DNA of 64,000 nucleotides, taken from NCBI GenBank assembly GCA_002083555.1, contig MSXN01000008.1, positions 69,682-133,681 on the forward strand. Reading direction: 5' to 3'. Below the pieces are notes generated by a model. It was not told where the DNA came from and searched no databases. It saw only the letters and a program-made list of their open reading frames with translations. This DNA is from Nitrospira sp. ST-bin5. Lineage in GTDB: Bacteria > Nitrospirota > Nitrospiria > Nitrospirales > Nitrospiraceae. The translations under genes were made by a program, and so were the position numbers. Below, one piece after another: positions 27,818 through 36,373 of the stretch. Numbering within the stretch: the stretch's first letter is position 1; each line of letters begins with the position of its first letter.

Positions 27818-28201
27818 TTAGAATTCGTCGACAGAAACCGGCTGGAGTAAGTCACGGACGGACAAAATCCCGATGACCGATCCACCCTTCATGACTCCCA
27901 GGTGGCGGGTCCGGTGCTTGTTCATCAAGTCTGCCGCTTCTGTGAGAGGTCTTCGCTCTTCAATCCCGACGACCGGGGTGCTCATGATGTCTTCCACCGG
28001 AACGAAGTACGGACCGCGGTCTGAGCCGATGACCTTTTTCACGATATCCGATTCCGTGACGATGCCGATGATGCGCCCCTTCTCCGCGATCAGCACGCTG
28101 CACACGTTGCAGGTTTTCATGAGCTTCGCCGCGTCGATGACTGATGTCCCGGCGTCCACTGTAATCAGTTCCTTCTTCATCAATTGTCCGACTGTGACCA
28201 T
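27818..28201 (-). CDS. CBS-domain-pair protein
   Basis: 127 residues made of two CBS motifs: TVGQLMKKELITVDAGTSVIDAA with IIGIVTESDIV, and VEDIMSTPVVGIEERRPLTEAA with VIGILSVRDLL. CBS pairs bind adenine nucleotides and often act as energy sensors. There is no fused effector domain. GGGAGG precedes the ATG. It faces the regulator gene convergently and has no Pho-like repeat upstream. Confidence 0.85.
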   Translation of the reverse strand: MVTVGQLMKKELITVDAGTSVIDAAKLMKTCNVCSVLIAEKGRIIGIVTESDIVKKVIGSDRGPYFVPVEDIMSTPVVGIEERRPLTEAADLMNKHRTRHLGVMKGGSVIGILSVRDLLQPVSVDEF

Positions 28202-28395
28202 CTGTTCCTCCCTTTATATTGTTGTATTGTGTACAGTCTACAAACCCGGGGTTGCGGCAGAGTTAGAGGCGGATTACCGATGCGTAAATTTCAAGCAGAG
28301 CAGGCCTAGTCTTGGGCAATCCTGGCACCGGCCTTGAGAGGCAAAGGCTAAAGATGTTGCGAAGCGACTGTTTGAGAGGGGAGGGTCGGAGCCCC

Positions 28396-30216
28396 ATGTC
28401 TGCTTCGGTGCTCCTCATTGGATTTGTGTTGATTCTCCAGGGCCTGATCTTGTTGTTCGATGCTTCCACCCTTCGGGCGGAGCTCGCTCCGAATCAAGTC
28501 GTGATCGTGGCCAATGCGAAGAGCCGTGAGAGTCTCTCGGTCGCGCAACATTATGCGACGCGCCGGGGAATCCCCGCGCAGCACATCGTCGAACTGGATC
28601 TTCCCCTCGACGACACCATGAGCCGGGAGGACTACGAGCGCTGGCTCGCGGCGCCTCTCCGGCAGACGCTCCACGCGCGGGATATTCATAAAGCGATTCG
28701 TGTCGTCGTGACGGTCTTCGGTGTTCCGCTCCGCGTCGCCGCGCCGAGGCTCACGGACGACGAAGAGCGCTGGCGTCGCGATGCCACTGCCAGGCTCGGT
28801 GCCGCGCGGGTGCGGCTGGAGGATCTTGAACGCCGGGCCGGGGCCATCGCGGCGAGTTCCGGCTCTGCGCCTGCTTCTGCTCAGGCCGTGCCGCAGGCAG
28901 AAAGCCCCGTCACCTATGAGCGCCACATCGCCTTCTTGCTGCGCGTCGATGAGGCCGTTCAGGCCTCCGCCGGACGGGTGCGACAGCTGAAACCGCCGGC
29001 CGATGCACAGTGGTCTTCACGACTAGAGGCCATTGTTCGGGACCACCAGGGGGTGGCCGGGCTCTCGCAACTGCAGCACGAGATGCGCCGGGACGGGCAG
29101 AGTTCCGAGAGCGAGGCTGCCAGGCAGGCGCGAGGGCAGCAGGCGGAGGGATTGCAATTGCTGCTGGGATCGGTGGATCTTCCGGTGCGAGACCGGCGGA
29201 GCGAGTTCTATCAGCGGATCGAACAGGTGTACGGAACTTACGGAGTGTTCGGTTTGGCCGCGATGGAACAGAGCCGGTTGTCGGAGGAACATGGCGACGC
29301 CAGTGTCGATAGTGAACTGAGTCTGCTCTGGTGGAATCGGTCGCTGTACGGCGCGGCCTGGCGTCGGGCGAATCCCCTGTACCATGCGTTCAAGAAATCC
29401 GGCGGCGGCCGCCGAGAGATCCCTGTGCTCATGGTGGGCCGGCTCGATGCCTCGACAGCCGATCTGGCGAGCCGCTTAGTGGATCGCGCGATGGAAGCGG
29501 AGCGGCAGGGGCTGAACGGAACGGTCTATCTGGATGCGCGCGGAATGCCGCCCAAGGATCCGTCCGATACGTATGGCCGCTACGATCAAAGTCTGCGGGA
29601 CTTGCATCAGTTTGTCACGCAGCACACGACGTACCGCTCGCAACTGGACAACACGGAGGCGCGGTTTGAGCGTCCCGGCGCGGCGCCGGACGTCGCGTTC
29701 TATGCGGGCTGGTACCGGCTGAGACAATATGAAGATGCCTTTACCTTCCGGACCGGCGCGATCGGGTACCATATGGCATCCGGCGAAGCCGTGAGCCTCC
29801 ACAGCCACGGAGAGGCAGGCTGGTGCAAGAATGCGTTGGATCGCGGGATTACCGCGACGCTCGGCTCAGTCGGGGAGCCCTATCTGGATGCCTTTCCGGA
29901 GCCGCTCGAATTCGCTGCTCTGCTCATGACCGGCCAATACTCCCTGGTCGAGTCCTATTATCTGACCAGCCGTTGGGTGAGCTGGCGCATGGTGCTGGTC
30001 GGTGACCCGCTCTATAACCCCTGGAAAGCCAGGCCGGCTGCGAAGCGATCCGCTTTGAGCATGTTTCCGCTGGCCCCGATCGCGCCGTCCGACCAGGCGT
30101 TTGCCGACCCGCTCCTTGCGAGAGATGACGTGAAACGCCTTCAGAGCCAATCCCGAATCAGGCTCGACGCAATTTTACAGACCCAGGCTCACACGTTCGC
30201 CCCGGCAGCGCACTGA
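28396..30216 (+). CDS. TIGR03790 family exported protein
   Basis: About 606 residues. A hydrophobic N-terminal segment (VLLIGFVLILQGLILLFDAS) is followed by LAPNQVVIVANAKSRESLSV and the HYATRRGIPAQHIVELDLP block that typify TIGR03790. The family's function is unknown; it is common in bacteria with large secreted-protein sets. Between residues 115 and 240 there is a charged, helical, coiled-coil-like insertion not usual for the family. The C-terminal part (SYYLTSRWVSWRMVLVGDPLYNP) is also typical. An ATG at 28354 is an alternative start; I prefer 28396 because the signal segment then lies at the N-terminus. Confidence 0.75.
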   Translation: MSASVLLIGFVLILQGLILLFDASTLRAELAPNQVVIVANAKSRESLSVAQHYATRRGIPAQHIVELDLPLDDTMSREDYERWLAAPLRQTLHARDIHKAIRVVVTVFGVPLRVAAPRLTDDEERWRRDATARLGAARVRLEDLERRAGAIAASSGSAPASAQAVPQAESPVTYERHIAFLLRVDEAVQASAGRVRQLKPPADAQWSSRLEAIVRDHQGVAGLSQLQHEMRRDGQSSESEAARQARGQQAEGLQLLLGSVDLPVRDRRSEFYQRIEQVYGTYGVFGLAAMEQSRLSEEHGDASVDSELSLLWWNRSLYGAAWRRANPLYHAFKKSGGGRREIPVLMVGRLDASTADLASRLVDRAMEAERQGLNGTVYLDARGMPPKDPSDTYGRYDQSLRDLHQFVTQHTTYRSQLDNTEARFERPGAAPDVAFYAGWYRLRQYEDAFTFRTGAIGYHMASGEAVSLHSHGEAGWCKNALDRGITATLGSVGEPYLDAFPEPLEFAALLMTGQYSLVESYYLTSRWVSWRMVLVGDPLYNPWKARPAAKRSALSMFPLAPIAPSDQAFADPLLARDDVKRLQSQSRIRLDAILQTQAHTFAPAAH

Positions 30217-30320
30217 CTGTGCGTGTAGAAGAACAGATGCATTTCGGGCCTGCCAGGCTGGCCTGACTGCTCCTGGCCACCTTCTTCAGTGGTTTCAGGT
30301 CGTGCCGATCTGGGGAGGAA

Positions 30321-30902
30321 TCAAAACAGAGCGAAGCGGATGTAGTCAGCCGGGGGGCTCTGCCCGGCGCCATTGAAGGCCAGCACGGTTGCGATGTAGC
30401 TTTCTCCCCTCGGGAGTTCAACGGTCAGGTGGGTTTCCCGACCAGTCTGGAAGGTGTAGTGGGTCGTCGCGGCTGCATTCGAGATGCGGATGGTGTATCC
30501 GGCTGCATCTCCGGAAGGGCTGGGGTTCCATTCGAACGTGACTGGCTGCGTCTCAGGCTTCTCCCACGCCAGGGCTTGTGGCGGCGGGCCGGAGGGCGTC
30601 TCTGTCGGAAGCTGGGTGGTCTCCGGCGACGGGAGTGAGGGAGCCGGTTCAGCGGGAACCGCGGGGGCATCAGCGCCGGGCATCGCGGTATCTCCGGTCT
30701 GTTGCCCGGACACCGGGGTGACGGACGGTTGTGTAGAAGAGGCCCCTTGCGCTCCGGAGGCCGGATCCTGCAAATCCCCGCAGGAAGCCGTGACGAGCAA
30801 CAACCCGGTGAGAAGCGGCCATAGGATGGCCTGAACTACTGCCTGTCGGTGCAGGCTACCTGTCGATGTAATGAAACGAGCCGGCGGGTTGGTTGTAGAC
30901 AT
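30321..30902 (-). CDS. Fibronectin-type-III-like lipoprotein
   Basis: 193 residues. The signal peptide ends in lipobox LLLVTASCGD. Residues 50-115 are a Pro/Ala/Ser/Thr-rich linker that would span the periplasm or stand off the surface. The C-terminal 80 residues form an FNIII-like domain (VTFEWNPSPSGDAAGYTIRI, ESYIATVLAFNGAGQSP). Its -10 begins about 17 bp from the ATG, predicting a nearly leaderless message. The gene is divergent from 31061 and shares the Pho-box region with it. Confidence 0.75.
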   Translation of the reverse strand: MSTTNPPARFITSTGSLHRQAVVQAILWPLLTGLLLVTASCGDLQDPASGAQGASSTQPSVTPVSGQQTGDTAMPGADAPAVPAEPAPSLPSPETTQLPTETPSGPPPQALAWEKPETQPVTFEWNPSPSGDAAGYTIRISNAAATTHYTFQTGRETHLTVELPRGESYIATVLAFNGAGQSPPADYIRFALF

Positions 30903-30913
30903 CGCGGAGAGAT

Positions 30914-30967
30914 ATATAGAGGAGAAGCTGTTACGCGCCGCTCGGGTTGTTGTAACGGATGTGTTAA
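30914..30967 (-). promoter_or_regulatory. Pho-type promoter of the FNIII lipoprotein gene
   Basis: Minus-strand half-sites start at 30967 (TTAAC), 30956 (GTTAC), 30945 (CCGAG, poor) and 30934 (GTAAC). The -10-like CTATAT starts at 30919, or TATATA one base later. Confidence 0.65.
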
Positions 30968-30997
30968 TTATCCTTGCTTGTTATGGACTGCGGACGG

Positions 30998-31051
30998 TTA
31001 ACGCGATCTTGAACCGGCTGCAACCTGTTGGTGATGAGCCTGCGATAGGAT
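30998..31051 (+). promoter_or_regulatory. Pho-type promoter of gene 31061
   Basis: Half-sites at 30998 (TTAAC), 31009 (TTGAA), 31020 (GCAAC) and 31031 (GTGAT), with -10-like TAGGAT at 31046. The start codon is 15 bp after the start of the -10. Confidence 0.68.
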
Positions 31052-31060
31052 GAGGCTACC

Positions 31061-31864
31061 ATGTATGGAACGTTGATCGGCATCTTTCTGACCTCCACCG
31101 GCATCATGATCGGAGCCGACACCGTGCTCTGGGGATCCGGCGCCCCTCACCCTTCCCGAATAGAAAAAACCTGTATGCCCAGTCAGCGGACGGTGGCGGC
31201 TTTTGAGGGGTGGTATGGCGAACGGCTTTCCCTGCATCAGCAGTTTCAGGCTGTTTGCAAGACCCTGTCCCGGTCGCGTAAGCCGCTGTCGGTCGATGCG
31301 CAGGCGGACCTTCTCATTCGCAAACTGTTGGACAGGTACCGGGAACAGCAGGGGCCGGGCACAACTCCGGCGGCGGCACTGCCGGCTCCGGCGAACCCCC
31401 ACATCGCGTTTGTCGCAGTGGCCGGGTTTGATGGCGCCACGCCGATGGCCGCGGTTCGAGAACTGCGCTGGGAGAAGAATCGCAAAGGGCTCTGGAGCGT
31501 CAAAACGGCGCCGGTCGGGAAACTCAGCTTCGACGGCTGCGGGGTACGATTCCTGGGAGATGAGCGTGTTGCGGCGCTCTTGCTGGATACGAGCGGCCAC
31601 TTTGAACGGGACAAGCAGCGACCCGAAGTCAGTCGTGCGATCGAGGCGAATCGCCTGCGCGCAGAGGACCATTGCTTCTTGTCGGCATTCAGCCTCGACG
31701 ATGCAAAGGTTTTGTACAAGCTTGCGGTACGAGCGACGATCGATCACGCAGAGACATTCCAGATGGAGAACGGCGCGGTGGGCGGCCAGCTCCATCTTCT
31801 GACGATTCCGTCAGACGGTCCGATCGAGAAGATCGTCCTCGATCCGGAACAGTATCTTGAATAG
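31061..31864 (+). CDS. Uncharacterised protein, possibly Ntn-hydrolase-like
   Basis: 267 residues without a signal peptide. The N-terminus (LTSTGIMIGADTVLWG) has the Thr-Gly-x3-Gly-Ala-Asp pattern reminiscent of proteasome-type Ntn hydrolases, but the match is short and I would not assign activity. A Pro/Ala linker lies near residue 105. The segment FVAVAGFDGATPMAAVRELR follows. It is predicted to be read from a near-leaderless Pho-controlled transcript. If the start were downstream, the ATG at 31106 (MIGAD) is the next choice, which would delete part of the motif. Confidence 0.6.
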   Translation: MYGTLIGIFLTSTGIMIGADTVLWGSGAPHPSRIEKTCMPSQRTVAAFEGWYGERLSLHQQFQAVCKTLSRSRKPLSVDAQADLLIRKLLDRYREQQGPGTTPAAALPAPANPHIAFVAVAGFDGATPMAAVRELRWEKNRKGLWSVKTAPVGKLSFDGCGVRFLGDERVAALLLDTSGHFERDKQRPEVSRAIEANRLRAEDHCFLSAFSLDDAKVLYKLAVRATIDHAETFQMENGAVGGQLHLLTIPSDGPIEKIVLDPEQYLE

Positions 31865-31940
31865 GGTGAAGCCGGAAGTGTTCCGGCCGTGGCGCGGGTC
31901 AGTGTGAACAACATGACGAACGGCAAGGAGGTGAGCCTGC

Positions 31941-32075
31941 ATGCTTCCCAATCTGCGAGGTGCGTTCTTTCTCCTGGTGACGCTGGTGCTCTTTGCCGGC
32001 ATTCTTGTTGTTCTGGCCATGGGTACGGTCATGAAGCCGGGCCGGTGGTGTGAGCGTCCCAAGTCACTCGTTTAG
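31941..32075 (+). CDS. 44-residue single-span membrane protein
   Basis: Begins with an ATG preceded by AAGGAGGTGA at good spacing. The product has one hydrophobic helix (residues 9-29, AFFLLVTLVLFAGILVVL) and a basic C-terminal tail (KPGRWCERPKSLV). It lies 76 bp after the preceding gene and may be cotranscribed. No family is recognised; the strong ribosome site and clean topology argue that it is real. Confidence 0.55.
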   Translation: MLPNLRGAFFLLVTLVLFAGILVVLAMGTVMKPGRWCERPKSLV

Positions 32076-32227
32076 ATGAGGCACAGTCGTTCATGCCCGG
32101 TTGATATCTGCTCAAGTTGTTGATGCCGCAACGGGGGCTGGTATGAAATCTATTCGTAACAAGAGCCTGCCATACTGAGCGGAGAACGGCGCTAGGAAGT
32201 CCGTAGACTCATGACCGAGGAGGAGCG

Positions 32228-32698
32228 ATGAACAACAATACGGTGTCGATGGCGGACGAGAAAACGATTGCGATTGTGGCGCACGATAATAAGAAGCAGG
32301 ATCTCCTGGCCTGGGCGAAGTTTAACCGTGAGGCGCTGGCCGGGCATCATCTCATCGCAACCGGGACGACCGGCAAGCTGCTCGCGACGGAACTGGATTT
32401 GTCGGTGACCAGGTTGCAGAGCGGTCCGCTGGGCGGGGATCAACAGATCGGCGCGAAGATCAGCGAAGGCGAGATCGACGTGCTGATATTCTTCTGGGAC
32501 CCGCTGGAACCACATCCGCACGATCCGGACGTGAAAGCGCTGCTGCGCATCGCCGTCGTCTGGAATATTCCGATCGCCTGCAACCGGGCATCGGCGGATT
32601 TTCTTATCTCTTCCTCACTGATGCCGAAGCCGTACGAGCGTCTTGTACCGGATTATGAAGGGCACCGGAATCGGTTGGTGCGATTGGACGTGGCATAG
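32228..32698 (+). CDS. mgsA: Methylglyoxal synthase
   Basis: 156 residues. [27 protein letters not shown] and [16 protein letters not shown] are the conserved blocks of MgsA, including the HDxxK phosphate-binding residues and the catalytic Asp in the GGDQQ loop. It converts dihydroxyacetone phosphate to methylglyoxal and inorganic phosphate, so it releases phosphate when sugar phosphates accumulate. GGAGGAG precedes the ATG. A weak in-phase Pho-like array lies upstream (GAAAT 32145, GTAAC 32156, TAGACT 32204), which I treat only as a possibility. Confidence 0.93.
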   Translation: MNNNTVSMADEKTIAIVAHDNKKQDLLAWAKFNREALAGHHLIATGTTGKLLATELDLSVTRLQSGPLGGDQQIGAKISEGEIDVLIFFWDPLEPHPHDPDVKALLRIAVVWNIPIACNRASADFLISSSLMPKPYERLVPDYEGHRNRLVRLDVA

Positions 32699-32736
32699 AT
32701 CTGGCGATTACCTAAAGTTCCACATTCATTTCTGCG

Positions 32737-34830
32737 TTATCGCTCAAGCGGAGTCTGGTTCCAGGTGCCGGCCTGGTCGAGCATCTGTTGCTGGGAGTCG
32801 AGCGGCGCTTCATCCGGCTGCGAAACCACGCGTTCGTACAACCCCTGCTCATTCATCCGGCGCAGGTGCGCCGTGTCGCGCAAATGCGGGAACAGAATGT
32901 TGTCGCGGATGGCCTGGCGCAGGTGCGCGGCTTCGATCGGGAACACCGCTTCGACACGACCATCCAGATTGCGCGGCATGAGATCGGCGCTCCCCATCCA
33001 TAGCTCCTCTTCTTCCCGGTCGAACCGGAAATAGAAAATCCGGCTGTGTTCGAGAAAGCGGCCTACCAGCGACGTGACGGTGATCCGGTCGCTGACGCCG
33101 GGAACGCCGGGCCGTAGTCCGCAGACGCCTCGGATTTGCAGATCGACAGTGACGCCCGCCTGAGAGGCCCGATAAAGGGCTTGAATGCAGGCTGGATCGG
33201 TGAGGGCGTTGAGCTTCAAGGCAATGTAACCCTGTCCTGTCTGCCGGTGTTGGGCCGTAACCCGTTCGATCCGCTCGAGCATGCCGCTGCGCACTCCGCT
33301 TGGGGCGACCATCAGGCAGCGATAGGGATGTTCCCCGGCATACCCGGTCAACGCGTTGAAGAGCATGGCGACGTCGGAGGCGATGGCTGGATTACTGGTC
33401 AGGAGCGCGAGGTCGGTGTAGACGCGCGCGGTCGCAGGATTGTAGTTGCCGGTGCTGAGATGAACATATCGGGCGAGCCCGTGATCCTCACGGCGCACAA
33501 TCAGGCACATCTTGGCATGGGTCTTCAACCCGACCAGTCCGTACGCGACGTGCACGCCCGCCCGTTCCAATTCTTTGGACCATTGAATGTTGTTTTCTTC
33601 GTCGAAGCGGGCCCGTAGCTCGACCAGGGCGGTGACCTCTTTCCCGTTGTCCCGCGCCTGCATGAGGGCCTGCACGATGGGCGAAGCGAGCCCGACCCGA
33701 TACAGGGTGATCTTGATGGCCAAGACCTGAGGATCGGCTGCCGCATTACGGAGAAGGTCGACCACCGGCTGGAAGCTGTCGTAGGGATGATAGAGTAGCA
33801 GATCGCGTTCTTGCATGACGGTGAAGAGATCCTGGCGCGCCATGAGCGGTGAGACTTTCTGCAGCAGCGGTGCATCTTTCAGATCGGGCCGGTCCAGCTT
33901 GGTGAGTTCGATGAGATCGGCCATGCCGAGAGGGCCGTCCACGGCGTCGATCTGGTCGGGGCCGAGATGCAGATTCTTCGCCAGAATCTCCCGGATCTGT
34001 TCCGGCATCGCCGCGCTGACTTCCAGGCGCACGGCGGAACCGAAATGCCGTTGACGAAGGCTTTCCTGAATGGCTTGCAGAAGGTCGGCCGCTTCGTCCG
34101 CTTCGATATCGGGGTCTGCGTCGCGTGTGACCCGGAAGGGATAAGCCGTCGCGACGCGGCAGCCGGGAAACAGGAGATCCAGATTGGCGGCGATGACGTC
34201 TTCGATCCAGACAAAACTGCCGGAGGTTCCGTCGGAGCCGCTCGCCGGTTGGACTTCACGTGGCACAGGGAGAAGACGTGGAAAAAGGCGCGGGACCTTC
34301 AGGCGCGCGAACCGTTCATGGTCCTCGCCGTCGTGCACCACGATGGCGAGGTTCATGCACAAATTGGAAATATGGGGAAAGGGATGGGCGGCGTCGAAGG
34401 CCAGCGGGGTCAGGGCCGGGAGAATGGCGGATTTGAAATAGTCCCGGAGTCGCGCGATCGCTTCACTCGGGATCTCAGAGAGTGGCTGTACCTGAATGCC
34501 TGTCTCGCGGAACTTCGGCAGTAGGTCGTCTTTCCAGCAGGCCATCTGCCTGGCCAGGAGGGGGGCGAGAGCCTGGTGAACCGCCCGGATCTGTTCTTCC
34601 GGCGTGCGGCCGTCCGGCGGGGCTTCGACGGAGCCGGTCTGCTGCTGCCAGTAGAGCCCGGACATCCGGATCATAAAGAACTCATCCAGATTGCTGCTGA
34701 AGATGGAGAGGAATTTCAGCCGTTCGAGGAGGGGATGGCGCTGATCGAGGGCCTCTTCGAGCACGCGTTCGTCGAAACGCACCCAGCTCAGTTCTCGGTT
34801 GATGTAGAGAGACGGGTCGGTGATGTCCAT
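32737..34830 (-). CDS. ppk: Polyphosphate kinase 1
   Basis: 697 residues from the ATG at 34830 (MDITDPSLYINRELSWVRF), the normal length and start for PPK1. The N domain follows, then IKITLYRVGLASPIVQAL, GLKTHAKMCLIVRR with the family's conserved histidine, and YVHLSTGNYNPATARVYTD. It reversibly makes polyphosphate from ATP. Longer in-frame starts up to 34938 are disfavoured because a Pho-type -10 lies at 34910-34915. Its presence beside phosphate uptake genes fits phosphate storage and mobilisation. Confidence 0.95.
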   Translation of the reverse strand: MDITDPSLYINRELSWVRFDERVLEEALDQRHPLLERLKFLSIFSSNLDEFFMIRMSGLYWQQQTGSVEAPPDGRTPEEQIRAVHQALAPLLARQMACWKDDLLPKFRETGIQVQPLSEIPSEAIARLRDYFKSAILPALTPLAFDAAHPFPHISNLCMNLAIVVHDGEDHERFARLKVPRLFPRLLPVPREVQPASGSDGTSGSFVWIEDVIAANLDLLFPGCRVATAYPFRVTRDADPDIEADEAADLLQAIQESLRQRHFGSAVRLEVSAAMPEQIREILAKNLHLGPDQIDAVDGPLGMADLIELTKLDRPDLKDAPLLQKVSPLMARQDLFTVMQERDLLLYHPYDSFQPVVDLLRNAAADPQVLAIKITLYRVGLASPIVQALMQARDNGKEVTALVELRARFDEENNIQWSKELERAGVHVAYGLVGLKTHAKMCLIVRREDHGLARYVHLSTGNYNPATARVYTDLALLTSNPAIASDVAMLFNALTGYAGEHPYRCLMVAPSGVRSGMLERIERVTAQHRQTGQGYIALKLNALTDPACIQALYRASQAGVTVDLQIRGVCGLRPGVPGVSDRITVTSLVGRFLEHSRIFYFRFDREEEELWMGSADLMPRNLDGRVEAVFPIEAAHLRQAIRDNILFPHLRDTAHLRRMNEQGLYERVVSQPDEAPLDSQQQMLDQAGTWNQTPLER

Positions 34831-34909
34831 CGTGTGCGGTCTGCTCCTGATGGTGAATCGCATAGCCGCCTGCCCGACGATCCAGTCGCCATCGGTGAGC
34901 CGGGTGCTT

Positions 34910-34963
34910 AGGATAGAGTGGTCTCTCCTCCGCCTCAAGGGGGCTTCGTTAAATCCGTGTTAA
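34910..34963 (-). promoter_or_regulatory. Pho-type promoter of ppk
   Basis: Minus-strand TTAAC starts at 34963 and 34952, and the -10-like TATCCT starts at 34915, 37 bp after the second. Two further half-sites (TTAAG 35024, TTAAC 35013) lie upstream and are shared with the divergent lipoprotein gene because GTTAAC is palindromic. Confidence 0.7.
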
Positions 34964-35009
34964 CTTATTCGACTGAACCGGCCGGTTTGAAGGTCTTCCG
35001 CGCCTTTCG

Positions 35010-35025
35010 TTAACAGAGTCTTAAC
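35010..35025 (+). promoter_or_regulatory. Pho half-site pair facing the lipoprotein gene
   Basis: TTAAC at 35010 and 35021 on the plus strand. I found no -10 in the expected phase, so the pair could serve ppk, the lipoprotein gene, or both. Confidence 0.45.
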
Positions 35026-35142
35026 TGGATTCGCTCCGCTTTCCCCAGTAGCGTGTGGCTCGCTATGAGGGGGTGAGAGCCAATTAGTCGGTCGGTCGAA
35101 CGCGCTCTCACAACGTGATCTTGTTACGGAAGGGGTCCTATC

Positions 35143-35577
35143 GTGCCCGTTCGATTGTCGGAGGTTTCTTCGGTAGTTGATTTGGGATCGTTGAGGATCA
35201 TCCCCTTGCTCGCTGTTATCTCCGTTATGTTCGCGCTCGCGTCTTGCGCGACCGTGCGGCCGTCGGACTGGATCAGGGTCGGCAGCACGACGAGGGACGA
35301 GGTGGTCGCGCAGTACGGCGAGCCGGACCTGATCCGGGTCATGCCGGAGGGGGAGGTCGCCGTCTATCGCCCAACCGCACCGACGGCCGCCCGACCCAGA
35401 CTGTCCATTCCCTTGGTGGAAGCGGCCGGGGATCAGGGGACGATCCGGACACGCGAACAGCCGCTTGAGCGTGGGTTGGGTGTCAGAGGCGTGGGAACAG
35501 GCGCCCGGGCGAGGCCGGAGAAGGAGTTTCGTATTCGCTTCGACCGGAACGGCGTCGTCCAGGCGCTGGAGGAATGA
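35143..35577 (+). CDS. Small lipoprotein with BamE/SmpA-like N-terminal motif
   Basis: 144 residues from a GTG start. The signal peptide ends in lipobox ALASCAT. The mature N-terminus (DWIRVGSTTRDEVVAQYGEPDLIRVMPEG) resembles the SmpA/BamE fold that begins with a helix and GxP turn, as found in many outer-membrane assembly accessory proteins. The middle is Pro/Arg-rich and the end returns to a beta strand (KEFRIRFDRNGVVQALEE). A similar short protein lies at 54735-55046. It converges with the Pal-like gene. Confidence 0.65.
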   Translation: MPVRLSEVSSVVDLGSLRIIPLLAVISVMFALASCATVRPSDWIRVGSTTRDEVVAQYGEPDLIRVMPEGEVAVYRPTAPTAARPRLSIPLVEAAGDQGTIRTREQPLERGLGVRGVGTGARARPEKEFRIRFDRNGVVQALEE

Positions 35578-35592
35578 GCGCGGTGCGAGCGG

Positions 35593-36165
35593 TCAGGGTT
35601 TGACGACAAGATGCCCTCGGCGGTTCTCCCGGTAGCAGGACTCGCGCGGCTCCCGACAGACCGGCTGGGATTCGCCGTACGACATGATTGCCAGTCGTTG
35701 AGTTGCGACGCCGAGATCTGTCAAGAATTCCCGCACCGCCAGCGCGCGGCGCTCGCCCAAGATCAGGTTGTAGGCGGCGCTGCCTCGTTCGTCGCAGTGG
35801 CCTTCGATGCGCAGCCGCGCGTCGCGGTGCGCCAACAACCAGTTCGCGTTTTCCGTCAGGGCCCGCATGTTTTCCTTATCCAGATCCCAGCTGTCGTAGG
35901 CGAAGAAGGCATCCCGCAGCCCGGCCGCCGCAGTGCCGGCCTGTTCCATTCGATGCTCCTCCTCCATCCGCCGAACCGAGGCTTGCGGGAGTTCCCGGCC
36001 CACGATCGGTTCCGGGACGATCTGTTCGGTCTCATAATCCTGCAGGGATGCGCCGGGGGCCGGCTCCCAGAATTCGCCGGCGGCACGGATCGTCGGGTGA
36101 GAACAGGCCGCCGCCGCGACGAGCAGACTGCACAGCACGGCAGCGTTGAATGTGCGCGAGATCAT
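35593..36165 (-). CDS. OmpA/Pal-family lipoprotein
   Basis: 190 residues from the ATG at 36165. The signal peptide ends in lipobox VAAAACSH. The C-terminal OmpA domain has FFAYDSWDLDKENMRALTEN, LRIEGHCDERGSAAYNLILG and RRALAVREFLTDLGV, which bind peptidoglycan. It resembles Pal, but no tol genes are nearby. GGAGAGGAG lies upstream. A three-half-site Pho box with TAGTAT controls it, suggesting envelope adjustment under phosphate limitation. Confidence 0.88.
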   Translation of the reverse strand: MISRTFNAAVLCSLLVAAAACSHPTIRAAGEFWEPAPGASLQDYETEQIVPEPIVGRELPQASVRRMEEEHRMEQAGTAAAGLRDAFFAYDSWDLDKENMRALTENANWLLAHRDARLRIEGHCDERGSAAYNLILGERRALAVREFLTDLGVATQRLAIMSYGESQPVCREPRESCYRENRRGHLVVKP

Positions 36166-36227
36166 GATGGAGGCTCCTCTCCAGGATTGCATGGCCCGAT
36201 GTCGGTCGAGGCGTTTAGCTGGACGAA

Positions 36228-36270
36228 ATACTACGTGCCGTCGATTACACTGTCTTCACGGCGATGTTAA
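36228..36270 (-). promoter_or_regulatory. Pho-type promoter of the Pal-like gene
   Basis: Half-sites start at 36270 (TTAAC), 36259 (GTGAA) and 36248 (GTAAT). TAGTAT starts at 36233, 15 bp after the last. Confidence 0.72.
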
Positions 36271-36373
36271 CTCTGTGCGAACAGTGGCGGATGGTGCGAC
36301 GACGGCGTGTTCCGTGGCAGCGTCGAATCGCGTCGAGCGCGGGGCGAGAGGCGGCAGCCGTGAGGAAATCGGC

